From positions 1 through 64,000 of the forward strand of contig CAKUXV010000004.1 in NCBI GenBank assembly GCA_934700895.1: a stretch of 64,000 nucleotides of DNA. Reading direction: 5' to 3'. The notes beneath the pieces are model-generated. The model was not told the DNA's origin and made no database searches. It saw only the letters and a list, made by a program, of their open reading frames with translations. The stretch comes from an uncultured Bacilli bacterium. Lineage in GTDB: Bacteria > Bacillota_I > Bacilli_A > RFN20 > CAG-826. Made by a program: the position numbers and the translations under genes. Of the stretch, positions 34,486-43,903 are shown one piece after another. Each line of letters begins with the position of its first letter. Position 1 is the stretch's first letter.

Positions 34486-35322
34486 ATGAAACACAGCAAA
34501 CCCATGCTCATTCGGCCGGAAAGCGATCGAGTCACCCAACAATACGCCACCCCAAACCCGCCCCATAACCATGTTTTGTGGGAATTGACCATTTACCAGG
34601 ACGGGATATCTAAAAACATCGTTAACGGCATACCCGCTGATGCCACTTCTGGCGACATCTTTCTCATGGGTCCCGCTCACCTGCACGAAATCGTCTTCAT
34701 CAAAACCCCGCATTTACATCAGGACATTTATTTTACAGAGGAAGATATTCGCTCCGCCCTCAAAAACTGGCCAAGCGAATTATCGAAGGAAGTATTAAAT
34801 GGGGAACGGCTTATCCATTTAAAAGCCGACATTAACACCTATGATTCCGTGCAAAAATACTGCAAAACCCTTTTAAAATTCACGGTTTCAGACTCCATGG
34901 AAAAACGCCCTTCCGTCGTCAAAGCCCTGTCTACATCCCTTTTGGAATACGTCCTGGGACTTTATCTCATCGAAAACTATGGGGAACGTCAAGGGGAGCC
35001 GAAATGGCTGATTGAATTGCTCGTCCAGCTTCAAAGACCGGAAGTTTTTTCTAAAAGAGTTAACGACATCGTAGGCATGACCAATTATTCCCATTCCCAA
35101 GTCAGCACCATCTTTAAAAACTATCTTGGGGTCTCCCTCGTCGACTATCTTATTAAAATTCGTATGTCTTACGCAGAGGAGTTGCTGGCGAAAACCAACG
35201 CTTCCGTTTTAATGATCGCCGAGGAATGCGGATACGCTTCCCTCTCTTCATTCATCAAATTATTTCACGCCTTCACGGGATATACGCCGCTTCAGTACCG
35301 CAAGAAAGGCGGTAAACAATAA
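34486..35322 (+). CDS. AraC-family transcriptional regulator
   Basis: 278 residues. The N-terminal half is a cupin-like sensor (AIPADATSGDIFLMGPAHLHE-type strands at about 40-65). The C-terminal 95 residues hold two helix-turn-helix units with VSTIFKNYLGVSLVDYLIKIRM and IAEECGYASLSSFIKLFHAFTG, ending PLQYRKK. It lies between the two sugar operons, divergent from GH106 and convergent with the ABC operon, and is the likely local activator. The leader is short with only a weak AGG before the ATG. Confidence 0.9.
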   Translation: MKHSKPMLIRPESDRVTQQYATPNPPHNHVLWELTIYQDGISKNIVNGIPADATSGDIFLMGPAHLHEIVFIKTPHLHQDIYFTEEDIRSALKNWPSELSKEVLNGERLIHLKADINTYDSVQKYCKTLLKFTVSDSMEKRPSVVKALSTSLLEYVLGLYLIENYGERQGEPKWLIELLVQLQRPEVFSKRVNDIVGMTNYSHSQVSTIFKNYLGVSLVDYLIKIRMSYAEELLAKTNASVLMIAEECGYASLSSFIKLFHAFTGYTPLQYRKKGGKQ

Positions 35323-35324
35323 AT

Positions 35325-36218
35325 CTAGCCTTTTACGCCATCGCTAGCGGATAAGCCGTTTTGAAGAGGCTTTTGGAAAATCGCGTACATAATGACCACG
35401 GGGATCATGGAAATGATAAGCGCCGCAAATTTAACGCCGAAGTCCACATTGGCATCCGCCATTAGGTTATTTAAACCCGCAGACATTGTGTAGAAGTTTT
35501 TGTCTTCAATGAAGGTAATCGACATGGCGTATTCGTTCCAAACGCCCGTGAACGAAAGCAAGGCGACGATGAATAGGGGCGGCTTTACCATGGGCAAGAC
35601 CACGCGGAAGAAGCGTTGAAATTCATTGGCGCCATCAATTTCAGCCGCTTCTAAAATGTCGTTATTGAGTCCACGCATAAACGGCAAAGTTAAGAAAACA
35701 TAGAATGGCACGCCTTGAATTGCGTTAAGCAGCATCAAAGTGGGGATAACCCACCAGCCGTCCAATAAATGCAGTTTGTAGCAAAATTGATACAAAGGAA
35801 TCAACAAAAGCATTTGAGGGACCATCATGAAAACCGAATAGAAATGGTCCAAAAGGTGGAAGAAGAAATGATGATATTTGGCAATCACGTAACTCGATCC
35901 CAAGACCATCAAAACGCAAAGGCATACCGACCCAGCCGAAAGAATTAACGTATTCAAGAAATAACGGCCAAATTGGGCGCCATTCCACGCCTCCGCATAA
36001 TTGCTAAACCGCCAAACCGTTGGCAAGGAGAAAGCTCCCTGCATCACGTCCCCTTTGTTTTTAAAAGAAGTCATGACAGCCCAAAGCAAAGGGAAAACAA
36101 TTAGAATTGCCCAAAGGACTAACAAGACACGAAACACCCAGCGAATGGTGATAACACTGCTGGATTCTGGGGCTTTTTTCGCCTTCAACTTTGGGGTTTT
36201 TGCCACTTCTACTTTCAT
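35325..36218 (-). CDS. Sugar ABC transporter permease, MalG type
   Basis: 297 residues with six membrane segments and the EAA loop EAAEIDGANEFQRFFRVVLP (about 190-209) that contacts the ATPase. Carbohydrate uptake type 1 family. It overlaps the preceding permease by 4 nt and is the last gene of the surface/import operon. No ATP-binding subunit is encoded in the locus. Confidence 0.92.
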   Translation of the reverse strand: MKVEVAKTPKLKAKKAPESSSVITIRWVFRVLLVLWAILIVFPLLWAVMTSFKNKGDVMQGAFSLPTVWRFSNYAEAWNGAQFGRYFLNTLILSAGSVCLCVLMVLGSSYVIAKYHHFFFHLLDHFYSVFMMVPQMLLLIPLYQFCYKLHLLDGWWVIPTLMLLNAIQGVPFYVFLTLPFMRGLNNDILEAAEIDGANEFQRFFRVVLPMVKPPLFIVALLSFTGVWNEYAMSITFIEDKNFYTMSAGLNNLMADANVDFGVKFAALIISMIPVVIMYAIFQKPLQNGLSASDGVKG

Positions 36219-37150
36219 GCGAACCGTCTCCCCAATTTGTTCATTAAGGATTTAACAGCAAGCGAAACCGTCGCGCTGATGAATAGCATCACAATCGCCG
36301 CCGCATAGGAGAAAGCCACGCGAGACCTCGACGTGCCATACAAATACACGTATAAACCCATTACCATGGCGTTGTTGTTCAAACCTCCGTTTGGCAAGAA
36401 GACGTTAACAATCGCGAAGTTGCCACCTAGCGACTGATAAAGGATGGAAACAACCATAAAAGTTACTTCTAGCCACACGGCCGGCATCGTGATGTGGAAA
36501 AGTTGCTGCCAAGACGAGGCTCCATCAATCTCCGACGCCTCATATAAGTCCAAGGGGATTTGATTAATCGAGGAAATCATCGTCAACATGAAAAGTCCAA
36601 CCCCGCACCAAGAGGCAACAAAACCAATGCAAAGCAAAGGATATTGGGTCAGCCAATCCACGGCCACTTCTTTATTGAACAAGCCGATGAATGCATTGAG
36701 CAAGCCCGATTGACCCGCCATGAAGACAAAGCTCCACAGCGAGCCAATAATGACCGTAGAAAGGATATTAGGAAGATAGAAAAGGAATTTATAGGTGATA
36801 ACCTCACCTGTTTTAAGACGGAAGCGAGTTAATGACACGGCAAAGAGGACGGTCAGCAAAATGATGATCACCTCTTTGATACCCGTGATGATGAAGTCGT
36901 TCGAAACCGCCTTCCAAAATACGGGGTCCGTCAGCACTTCTTTGTAATTTTCCACCCCAATCCATTCTTTCGTGCGATACCCCTTCCAGTTCGTAAAGGA
37001 ATCCAAGACGGACTGGAATATGGGATAGACACAAAAGAGAACGTACACCAGGAAGGGCAGAAGACAAAACAAGGATGCAAAAAGGATTTTCCATCCATCG
37101 ATTCGCCGACGGGGCTTCCTGGAGGGTTTTTGAAGTGCTGCTGTCGTCAT
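36215..37150 (-). CDS. Sugar ABC transporter permease, MalF type
   Basis: 311 residues from the ATG at 37150, 1 nt past the binding-protein stop. An upstream in-frame start at 37207 would lie inside that gene. Six membrane segments and the EAA loop YEASEIDGASSWQQLFHITM are present. It partners the MalG-type permease (4-nt overlap) and the lipoprotein upstream. Confidence 0.92.
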   Translation of the reverse strand: MTTAALQKPSRKPRRRIDGWKILFASLFCLLPFLVYVLFCVYPIFQSVLDSFTNWKGYRTKEWIGVENYKEVLTDPVFWKAVSNDFIITGIKEVIIILLTVLFAVSLTRFRLKTGEVITYKFLFYLPNILSTVIIGSLWSFVFMAGQSGLLNAFIGLFNKEVAVDWLTQYPLLCIGFVASWCGVGLFMLTMISSINQIPLDLYEASEIDGASSWQQLFHITMPAVWLEVTFMVVSILYQSLGGNFAIVNVFLPNGGLNNNAMVMGLYVYLYGTSRSRVAFSYAAAIVMLFISATVSLAVKSLMNKLGRRFA

Positions 37151-37151
37151 T

Positions 37152-38459
37152 TTATTTTCCAGACAATTCTTTGGTTGCAGCCGCAACGATGTTGTTGATA
37201 ACGGCATCGACAGCCGAGGGGTTGTCGACTAAAGTGTTAACTCCATCGTTGATGGCTTTGTCTACGCCGCCCCAAGAACCATTGTTGGAGGCGTGCTTGA
37301 AGGCGGGATCGTTGAAGACAGATTGAGTATAAGCCAAAACATCCGAAACTTTTTCATCGTTGGTAAAATCAACTTTAGTGGCAACCGGGGAATCGGAAGC
37401 ATAGGCAAACTGCTTTTGAACATCATCGCGATAAAGATAGGCCATGAATTCCTTGGCAGCCTTTTTATTAGAAGCTTCCTTCGCCACGCCACAAGTAATT
37501 GAAGTCGTAACGATATATTGTTGTTTTTGGATTAATGGGGAAGGGGCGTAACGCATACGGAATCCTTCCGGAATATCCTTTTCCATTTCGCCGCGAAGCC
37601 AAAGTCCATTGGGGATCAAAGCCGCTTCGTGCTTCAGCCATCTCATTTGGCTTCCCGTGTGGTCGGCGGAAATGCAATCCGCCACAACGCGGTCATTGGT
37701 TTGAACGAAATCGGCAAATCGCTGGATAATGGATTTGAATTCTGGAGTTTTATAGACTTCAACGTCTTTGCAGTTCATGATGCGATCGAAAATTTCATCG
37801 CCGAGTTCAGCAAAAGCCGGCACAAGAAGACCCTGCGTTAAATATCCGGAATGTTGCCCAGGATAAATAAGGGTTCTCATTCCAGACGAATCAGCCTTCA
37901 CCGTGTTGGCAAACGATTTCAAATCGCTGTAATTGGAAGGCATAGAGAATCCCTTTTCTTCGAAGAAGGCTTCGTCATACCACATACCATAGGCGTTCAA
38001 AATAAGCGGGGCACCATAGGAAATGGTTTTACCCTTCTCATCCGTATAGGTTCTCCAATAAGCAGGGTTGATTTTATCGCCAACCTTGACGTTTTCTCCA
38101 GGAACCAAAGCGGTCGACGACCAATCGGATAAATCTTCAAGGAGCCCTTCTTTCAGCCAGGTATCGCGATCCTGCGTGCCATCGAGAAAAACAAAATCAG
38201 GAGGATTGCCTCGTTTCCAACGATTTGCAAATTGCTCATTAACGTTATTGTCCATGTTCACGTTAATTTCATATTCAGAATGATCTTTTTCGAAAAGCTT
38301 GAGGGCGTATTGCCACGCGGAAGTTCCATAGCCACCTGCAAAGATTTGAAGGGTGAATTTTCCTCCGCCTTCCCCGTCTCCGGTATTGCCGCCGCCGCCG
38401 CATCCGGCAAGGAGAATCGAGGTTGCCATTAAGGCGATCATCGTCGTTTTGTTTTTCAT
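37152..38459 (-). CDS. Sugar-binding lipoprotein of the ABC importer
   Basis: 435 residues. The signal sequence ends in the lipobox LLAGC with Cys20 lipidated, followed by a Gly-rich linker. The rest resembles family-1 extracellular oligosaccharide-binding proteins (DFVFLDGTQDRDTWLKEG, NAYGMWYDEAFFEEKG). AAAGGA precedes the ATG. It delivers sugar to the two permeases directly downstream. Confidence 0.93.
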   Translation of the reverse strand: MKNKTTMIALMATSILLAGCGGGGNTGDGEGGGKFTLQIFAGGYGTSAWQYALKLFEKDHSEYEINVNMDNNVNEQFANRWKRGNPPDFVFLDGTQDRDTWLKEGLLEDLSDWSSTALVPGENVKVGDKINPAYWRTYTDEKGKTISYGAPLILNAYGMWYDEAFFEEKGFSMPSNYSDLKSFANTVKADSSGMRTLIYPGQHSGYLTQGLLVPAFAELGDEIFDRIMNCKDVEVYKTPEFKSIIQRFADFVQTNDRVVADCISADHTGSQMRWLKHEAALIPNGLWLRGEMEKDIPEGFRMRYAPSPLIQKQQYIVTTSITCGVAKEASNKKAAKEFMAYLYRDDVQKQFAYASDSPVATKVDFTNDEKVSDVLAYTQSVFNDPAFKHASNNGSWGGVDKAINDGVNTLVDNPSAVDAVINNIVAAATKELSGK

Positions 38460-38474
38460 TTTGAAGAATCCTTT

Positions 38475-41400
38475 CTATATGACTGTTTTCTTCTTTTTTA
38501 TCAACGCAGCAGTCAAAACCGCTGACATTGCCATCACTTCGGCGCCGCCAATCGCCCCACAAACGCAAAGAACCGTATCCCAATCCTTCTTGGATGTTGG
38601 AAGTGTCGGTTCGCTTGGGTCATTAGGCGGAACAATTTCTTCTTTTCCATAACTGCCCGCCGGCATCAAACGATAGAGATAAGTTGTTTTGGCTTCCAAG
38701 GTCGTTTCGAAGGAAGTGATATTTTTCCCAACCAGACGTCCCGCAAAGACATCCACGACATCGTAAGCATTAGGCAAACGAATCGTGCGCTCGCCTCCAT
38801 AGGGCGAATCGATGCAAAGATATGCGTTAGAAGAGAAGACCACATCGCTATAAGAATCGTCATAGACGTGGCCGCCTTCTTGGAGAAGCAAATTTCGGAC
38901 AAACATCGCGGGGACATGGCCGATGCTAGAAAAAACAGTTGTATACGTTCCCCCGTCTTTGCTAGCGGCTTTCTTGTAAGCAAGTCCGATGTCTTCCGAT
39001 CCCAAAATTTTTCCTAGGGCAACCGCGTTGGCATCCGTTACCTTCGCAACAGGACTGACCTCCGCGATTTCCGATTTGCCATAAGTGAAACCCTTCATAT
39101 CATGAAGCAAAGGATCTTCGCTTTCTGCAAGTGACTTGACCGCGGTTCTCGGGGTTCCAGAAACCAAAGACACATCCATATCAACCAAATCCGAAATATT
39201 GGTCGCGGACATATCTCCTTCTTCCCCATAAATTCCAGGCGTCCCGCACCAAATGACGCTAGACCCCGATTTGCGAACCTTGTTTTTGATGGCTTCACGC
39301 GTTGCCTGGTCGAAACGATTCCCGACAATCAAATAAACCTTATAATCTTTTTCAAAGCCTTTTTTGAAGTCGCTAGCTAGCAGCGTGTCATAACCTACTC
39401 CAATATGGGCAAGGTCTTCTTTTTGGCGGCTGAGGTTCACCTCAAGAGCACTATAAGACGCGCCGAAGTTATAGGCATAATCATGAGGCATGTTGTTTTC
39501 GATGACGAAGCCAACCTCATGGTTGTTCTCATTGTCCAATTTCCACGAATATTCCCACTCTTTCATCATGAGATAGCAGCAATAATAGATTTCGTCGTCG
39601 TGATACCAGCCACCCGTCATGTCGTAAATCCAAGCGGCGGCTCCGGTAATCATCGTGTTACCCATATCGCGCTTCATCAAATTAATCGTGTCTTCGATGG
39701 AATAGGTTTTGCCCCATTCATCCATGGTAGAGGGGTTTTGATCCGGCATATCGACTTTAACCGTTCGTTCGTCAAATTCGGCCATGCAGAGTTTGCCGGC
39801 GTTGACAATCGAGGTAACCGTTTGCATATAGGAATTGCTATAGCCAGATTGACGGGTCATATAAGAAATCGGTCCGCAGAAGAAATCGATGGGGAAAGAA
39901 GGATCCAAGAATTTAGAGAATAGGCTGTTATAAATGCCGCTGGACTCGTAGGTCAAAGCATTGGTGATATAACCTTGATAGGTGCCAGCAAGCCATTTGC
40001 CGCCTGAAACTTCCTTCACCACGGAAGAGAACTCAAAAATCGAATTCGTCACCAATGTGGATTTGAATTCCTGATAATCCATGACGTTGCGCTGTTTCAC
40101 TCCATCCAGCAAAGAGGGATAGGTGCTAGGTTCGCGCTCGCCATAGCTAGGGATGGTCGCATTTAAAAGGGTGACAGCCGAATCGCCCCATGCTTTTTGC
40201 AAAGCGGAGTTCGTTTTGTATTTTTCGGTTAAGAATTCACGGAACGTATTTTGCGCAAGTTTTGAGAAATCCGCGCAATTCCCTAACTCCATGCCATATT
40301 CTTGCCATTCATAGGTAGCGCCTTGAGCGAATTTCACCGCAAAGATATGGGCCGCGTAAGGCTGGGCTTTCATGTGCTCCAAAACCGCACGGATATAACC
40401 GCAAACATCCTTCACCCAACGCTTGGAAGAATAGGAAACGGAATCAGTGCCGCCTTTCGCGCTTAAGGCTCGCTCTTCCGGATAGCGGTTCAACCACCAA
40501 GACGGGGGATCGCAGCTGATCATAACCATGATTTTAGCTTTGGGCGCGCCAGATAAGGTGGTGTAAATCCGTTCGTCGAATGGTTCAAAATTGTATTTTC
40601 CCTCATCCGTCCACGTCGAAACACCCGAAATGTTATCAACGACTTTATTGTTTCCCAAGGCAATGAGTTTGACCCCGGCGTCATACATCTTTTGCGCATA
40701 GACGGGTTTAAAATAATTGAGGCCGTCGCTTTGCATCCATAAATAAGGGGCGTAGTTCTCTCCGCCAATTTCTAGAATCGTGGAATTGTTCTTCCTTACC
40801 ACTTTGGATTCATCCAAATGAATTTCAGTCGGAAGAAGGGAAACGTAATGCCCACGGATTTTATTATCCATGTAGTCGTCATTGTTAACGATTTTGATTT
40901 TTTCCGTATCAAACTGGAAGAAATAGGATCCTTCTTCCATATAATCGGGAACATCGACTTCGTAGGTCACTTCATTAGCTTGTTCCGGAACCCATTCCGT
41001 CATCGAAGGCCCTTTGACCTGACGTAAAGAGGATTGAATCGGTGCATCGTCTAAATCGCTGGAATACTTTCCCCAGAAGGACACGCTTAAATCCAGGGGT
41101 TTCTCGATTTTTTCAGCGGGTTTCCAGCTAGCCGTAAAGGTCAGGGTATCCCCTAAGACGCACTCGGAGGGCATAGCAATGTCGACGAGTTCCAATTTTA
41201 GTGAGGTTGAAGCAAGCGAAACAAAGGGGATCGATCCCCAAGGCATGCAGCCTACCTCGCCAATTACATACGACTTCACCCAGGAAGAATCATCAAAATC
41301 GGGTTGGATCCATTCTTCGGCTTCTTCGTCTGTGATGTATTGTTCTTCCAATTTTCCAGCGGTCTTCGAACATAAGGTTTCTTTATCGGAATAAATCGAG

Positions 41401-42728
41401 AGGACGCGTCCCGACTCGGTAACGATTGTCATCTCGAAAAGAAGACCAGAGTAATAGGTGCCGTTGAAAACGCGGGCGGCTAAGACATTTTTGCCAACCA
41501 CCAAATCATTGGTAACGTCGATGATGGTGGGCACCGCCCAGCTTCCGCCTCTTCCATAGGCTTTGCCGTTAACGAAAGTGAAGCGAACATCATCCGCGGT
41601 AAGTTGCAAACTTGCAGAGGCAACTTTTTCCGTCAATTCAAAGGTTTTTCGATACCAACGATTTTGATATTGAGCATCCGCAGTAACGTCTTTATCGGGA
41701 TACGCGATCCATTTGCCCTGCCATCCAGCCGTTTCGTTGGGAGAATAGGTCATCGTAGCATGTACATTGTCAATGAAAAGAGATTCACCCGATTGATTTT
41801 CAAAAGAAATATAGGTTTTGATTCCTCGCGGCAATGTGATTTCCATGGATTTTTGTTCCATGGTTTCGGCAAGCGAAATTTCTTTTGTGATTTTCTGAAT
41901 GGATTGAAAAGCGCTATCAAAAGTCTCAAAAAGAACTTGGACCTCCCCCCCTTCTTTGCCCCGGGCATCGAAAGTAAGGGCATATCCGCATCCACTTTGG
42001 AAACGATTGCACACCGTTTGGGCGGTACCTTCTGGAAGGATTTCTAGTTCTCCCCCTTCCGTTCCTTTGGCTTGTTTTAAATCCCAATTGGGGAAGGACA
42101 TGTCCTCTTTGGGAAAGGAGAAGGTTTCATCATAAACATCGTCACCCGTCTTCACGCAGTAAAGGGAATCCACGTAAAGATCGGAGTTCCCATAGCCCAC
42201 GACGATATCGACTTTAGCGGAGGCTGCCGTGGATTTGGACTGGAATTCCAAAAAGAATTCGGTCCATTCCGAATAGGTAGAATCCCCATTAAGTCGTGTA
42301 TAAGGGCCCGTAATCGTGCGAATAGCAGAACTGTTGCTATCCAAGGTCGTGACATTTAAGGAAAGGTTCACGCCATAAGAATTCTTGCTGCTATAGTAAA
42401 AGCCCACCCGATAACGTTCCCCAGGCTCAATGGGGAAGGGATTCTCGTTTTGTAAGGTCAAGACGACATTGTCATTGGAACGGACGATATGACCGGATTT
42501 CGTTCCGTCCCTAGACGCTTCGGACGTGTACGAGAATTCCTCGGGGGCCGAGGCTTTCCATCCGCTCTCCGTCTCAAAACTATATTCTCCATTAACCGGC
42601 GATGTCGCCCCCGCTTTATCCGCGTCAAAGGTTTCTACGCCGTGATGAATAACCGTGGGGATCGCATCTTTAGCGTTACCCGTAAAAAGCAGGCCCATCA
42701 TAACGAGAGGAAATAAGAAACGCTTCAT
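38475..42728 (-). CDS. Large surface glycosidase, GH42-like core with sugar-binding modules
   Basis: 1417 residues. A signal peptide (about 1-19) is followed by two jelly-roll-like carbohydrate-binding regions (about 35-160 and 195-330). A rhamnosidase/GH2-type N-domain (about 335-460) and an Ig-like region (about 510-630) come next. A (beta/alpha)8-like core (about 650-1060) resembles GH42: ATYEWQEYG is the probable acid/base segment and AEFDERT a probable nucleophile segment. A GATase-like domain follows (about 1090-1250). The end is a membrane helix plus KKKK, so it is anchored without an LPXTG signal. It is coupled to the phosphatase by a 4-nt overlap. Substrate unknown. Confidence 0.65.
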   Translation of the reverse strand: MKRFLFPLVMMGLLFTGNAKDAIPTVIHHGVETFDADKAGATSPVNGEYSFETESGWKASAPEEFSYTSEASRDGTKSGHIVRSNDNVVLTLQNENPFPIEPGERYRVGFYYSSKNSYGVNLSLNVTTLDSNSSAIRTITGPYTRLNGDSTYSEWTEFFLEFQSKSTAASAKVDIVVGYGNSDLYVDSLYCVKTGDDVYDETFSFPKEDMSFPNWDLKQAKGTEGGELEILPEGTAQTVCNRFQSGCGYALTFDARGKEGGEVQVLFETFDSAFQSIQKITKEISLAETMEQKSMEITLPRGIKTYISFENQSGESLFIDNVHATMTYSPNETAGWQGKWIAYPDKDVTADAQYQNRWYRKTFELTEKVASASLQLTADDVRFTFVNGKAYGRGGSWAVPTIIDVTNDLVVGKNVLAARVFNGTYYSGLLFEMTIVTESGRVLSIYSDKETLCSKTAGKLEEQYITDEEAEEWIQPDFDDSSWVKSYVIGEVGCMPWGSIPFVSLASTSLKLELVDIAMPSECVLGDTLTFTASWKPAEKIEKPLDLSVSFWGKYSSDLDDAPIQSSLRQVKGPSMTEWVPEQANEVTYEVDVPDYMEEGSYFFQFDTEKIKIVNNDDYMDNKIRGHYVSLLPTEIHLDESKVVRKNNSTILEIGGENYAPYLWMQSDGLNYFKPVYAQKMYDAGVKLIALGNNKVVDNISGVSTWTDEGKYNFEPFDERIYTTLSGAPKAKIMVMISCDPPSWWLNRYPEERALSAKGGTDSVSYSSKRWVKDVCGYIRAVLEHMKAQPYAAHIFAVKFAQGATYEWQEYGMELGNCADFSKLAQNTFREFLTEKYKTNSALQKAWGDSAVTLLNATIPSYGEREPSTYPSLLDGVKQRNVMDYQEFKSTLVTNSIFEFSSVVKEVSGGKWLAGTYQGYITNALTYESSGIYNSLFSKFLDPSFPIDFFCGPISYMTRQSGYSNSYMQTVTSIVNAGKLCMAEFDERTVKVDMPDQNPSTMDEWGKTYSIEDTINLMKRDMGNTMITGAAAWIYDMTGGWYHDDEIYYCCYLMMKEWEYSWKLDNENNHEVGFVIENNMPHDYAYNFGASYSALEVNLSRQKEDLAHIGVGYDTLLASDFKKGFEKDYKVYLIVGNRFDQATREAIKNKVRKSGSSVIWCGTPGIYGEEGDMSATNISDLVDMDVSLVSGTPRTAVKSLAESEDPLLHDMKGFTYGKSEIAEVSPVAKVTDANAVALGKILGSEDIGLAYKKAASKDGGTYTTVFSSIGHVPAMFVRNLLLQEGGHVYDDSYSDVVFSSNAYLCIDSPYGGERTIRLPNAYDVVDVFAGRLVGKNITSFETTLEAKTTYLYRLMPAGSYGKEEIVPPNDPSEPTLPTSKKDWDTVLCVCGAIGGAEVMAMSAVLTAALIKKKKTVI

Positions 42729-43903
42729 ATACGGTATCCCTCCTCCTGCAAAAGATAGTAGGTTTTATAAAGGTCTTCTTCGGGCACCCCCGCATCCTTC
42801 AAAGCGTGGAAAATTTTGCTTTGCAAAGTAGCGCCTGGGAATTTCTTGATTTCAGCCACGTAGAAATCATCAATGGATTTCCGATAACGAAGCCCAATGT
42901 TAGAGAATAAAGAGAAGAAATAATCCCGATATAGGTCTGCTTCCGAAACGCCCAAAAGCCCGTTAACCAAATAAGCAATCATGCCGGTTCTGTCTGTCCC
43001 GGCAGTACAATGGAAAATAACCGGGTAATTCGATTCGTCCGCCAAGGTATGAAACACCGTTTTTAAGGTTTCCGAACATTCATCCTTCAAAAAGTGAGGG
43101 CTGTAATTGGCCCAATTAATAGGGGCCTGGATGTATTTAACGCTGTTGGAGCCGTAGCTAAGAACGCTATTGGCGTTGTTCTTTAGTCCACCTACTTCGT
43201 TATTTTTCACTTCGCGAAGGTCAATTTCCGTCTTAATGCCCAAACGCGCCGCTTCTTTTCGTCCTTCCGTCGAAACCGTGGTCTCGACCTTGGAGGAATT
43301 AGAACGGTTGAAGGGCCCGCTGCGATATAGCATCCCTTGCTTCACCATGAATTGACCATCCGAATTGCGCCACCCCCCGCAATCGCGAACGTTGATGACG
43401 CCATCTAAATTCAAGTTGCGGACCATGTTGTTTTCGGTCCGAAACCAGAGTTTTTCGCTCGTTGAGGTTTTGCCGCCAAATGTCGTTTGAACCGAATAAT
43501 AGTAACGGGTGTCCAATTTGAGGTTATACACATAGGCATAATTCGTATTTACCAAATAAACCCACGGATTAGATAAGTCCTCATTCTCCGAAATGGTTAA
43601 GGTGTAGTTAGGCTTTGCCTTATCCGAAAGCTTTGTCGCCCTCCATTCTACCTTTAAAGCATCTGGGCGAGACAACTCTGCCTCTCCTTTTGCATATTTC
43701 TCGATGCTGTTATTTCCATCTCGCAGATACTTTTCCTGCAAAACAGTATGGAAGCCAAACGGGCTTTCCACTTGAAACAAATGGAGTCCAGCGGGATTGG
43801 GATCACCCTCCTCCGTTCCTTCCGCGCAAAAACCCTCTTGTTGGCTCGGGATCAAAGAACCAATCAGCAGCGGGAGCAGAAGAAATGGGGTTTTATTAAA
43901 CAT
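42725..43903 (-). CDS. Secreted Cys-dependent phosphatase, tyrosine/inositol-phosphatase type
   Basis: 392 residues with a signal peptide (about 1-27). A fibronectin-III-like region (about 80-155) is followed by a PF13350-type phosphatase domain. It contains LDGVINVRDCGGW (167-178), YRSGPFNRSN and the CX5R active site HCTAGTDRTG with Cys299 and Arg305. Such enzymes act on phosphotyrosine, phosphoinositides or other phosphate esters. Its place inside a glycan operon, overlapping both neighbours (8 nt and 4 nt), suggests it strips phosphate from the incoming substrate. Confidence 0.8.
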   Translation of the reverse strand: MFNKTPFLLLPLLIGSLIPSQQEGFCAEGTEEGDPNPAGLHLFQVESPFGFHTVLQEKYLRDGNNSIEKYAKGEAELSRPDALKVEWRATKLSDKAKPNYTLTISENEDLSNPWVYLVNTNYAYVYNLKLDTRYYYSVQTTFGGKTSTSEKLWFRTENNMVRNLNLDGVINVRDCGGWRNSDGQFMVKQGMLYRSGPFNRSNSSKVETTVSTEGRKEAARLGIKTEIDLREVKNNEVGGLKNNANSVLSYGSNSVKYIQAPINWANYSPHFLKDECSETLKTVFHTLADESNYPVIFHCTAGTDRTGMIAYLVNGLLGVSEADLYRDYFFSLFSNIGLRYRKSIDDFYVAEIKKFPGATLQSKIFHALKDAGVPEEDLYKTYYLLQEEGYRI

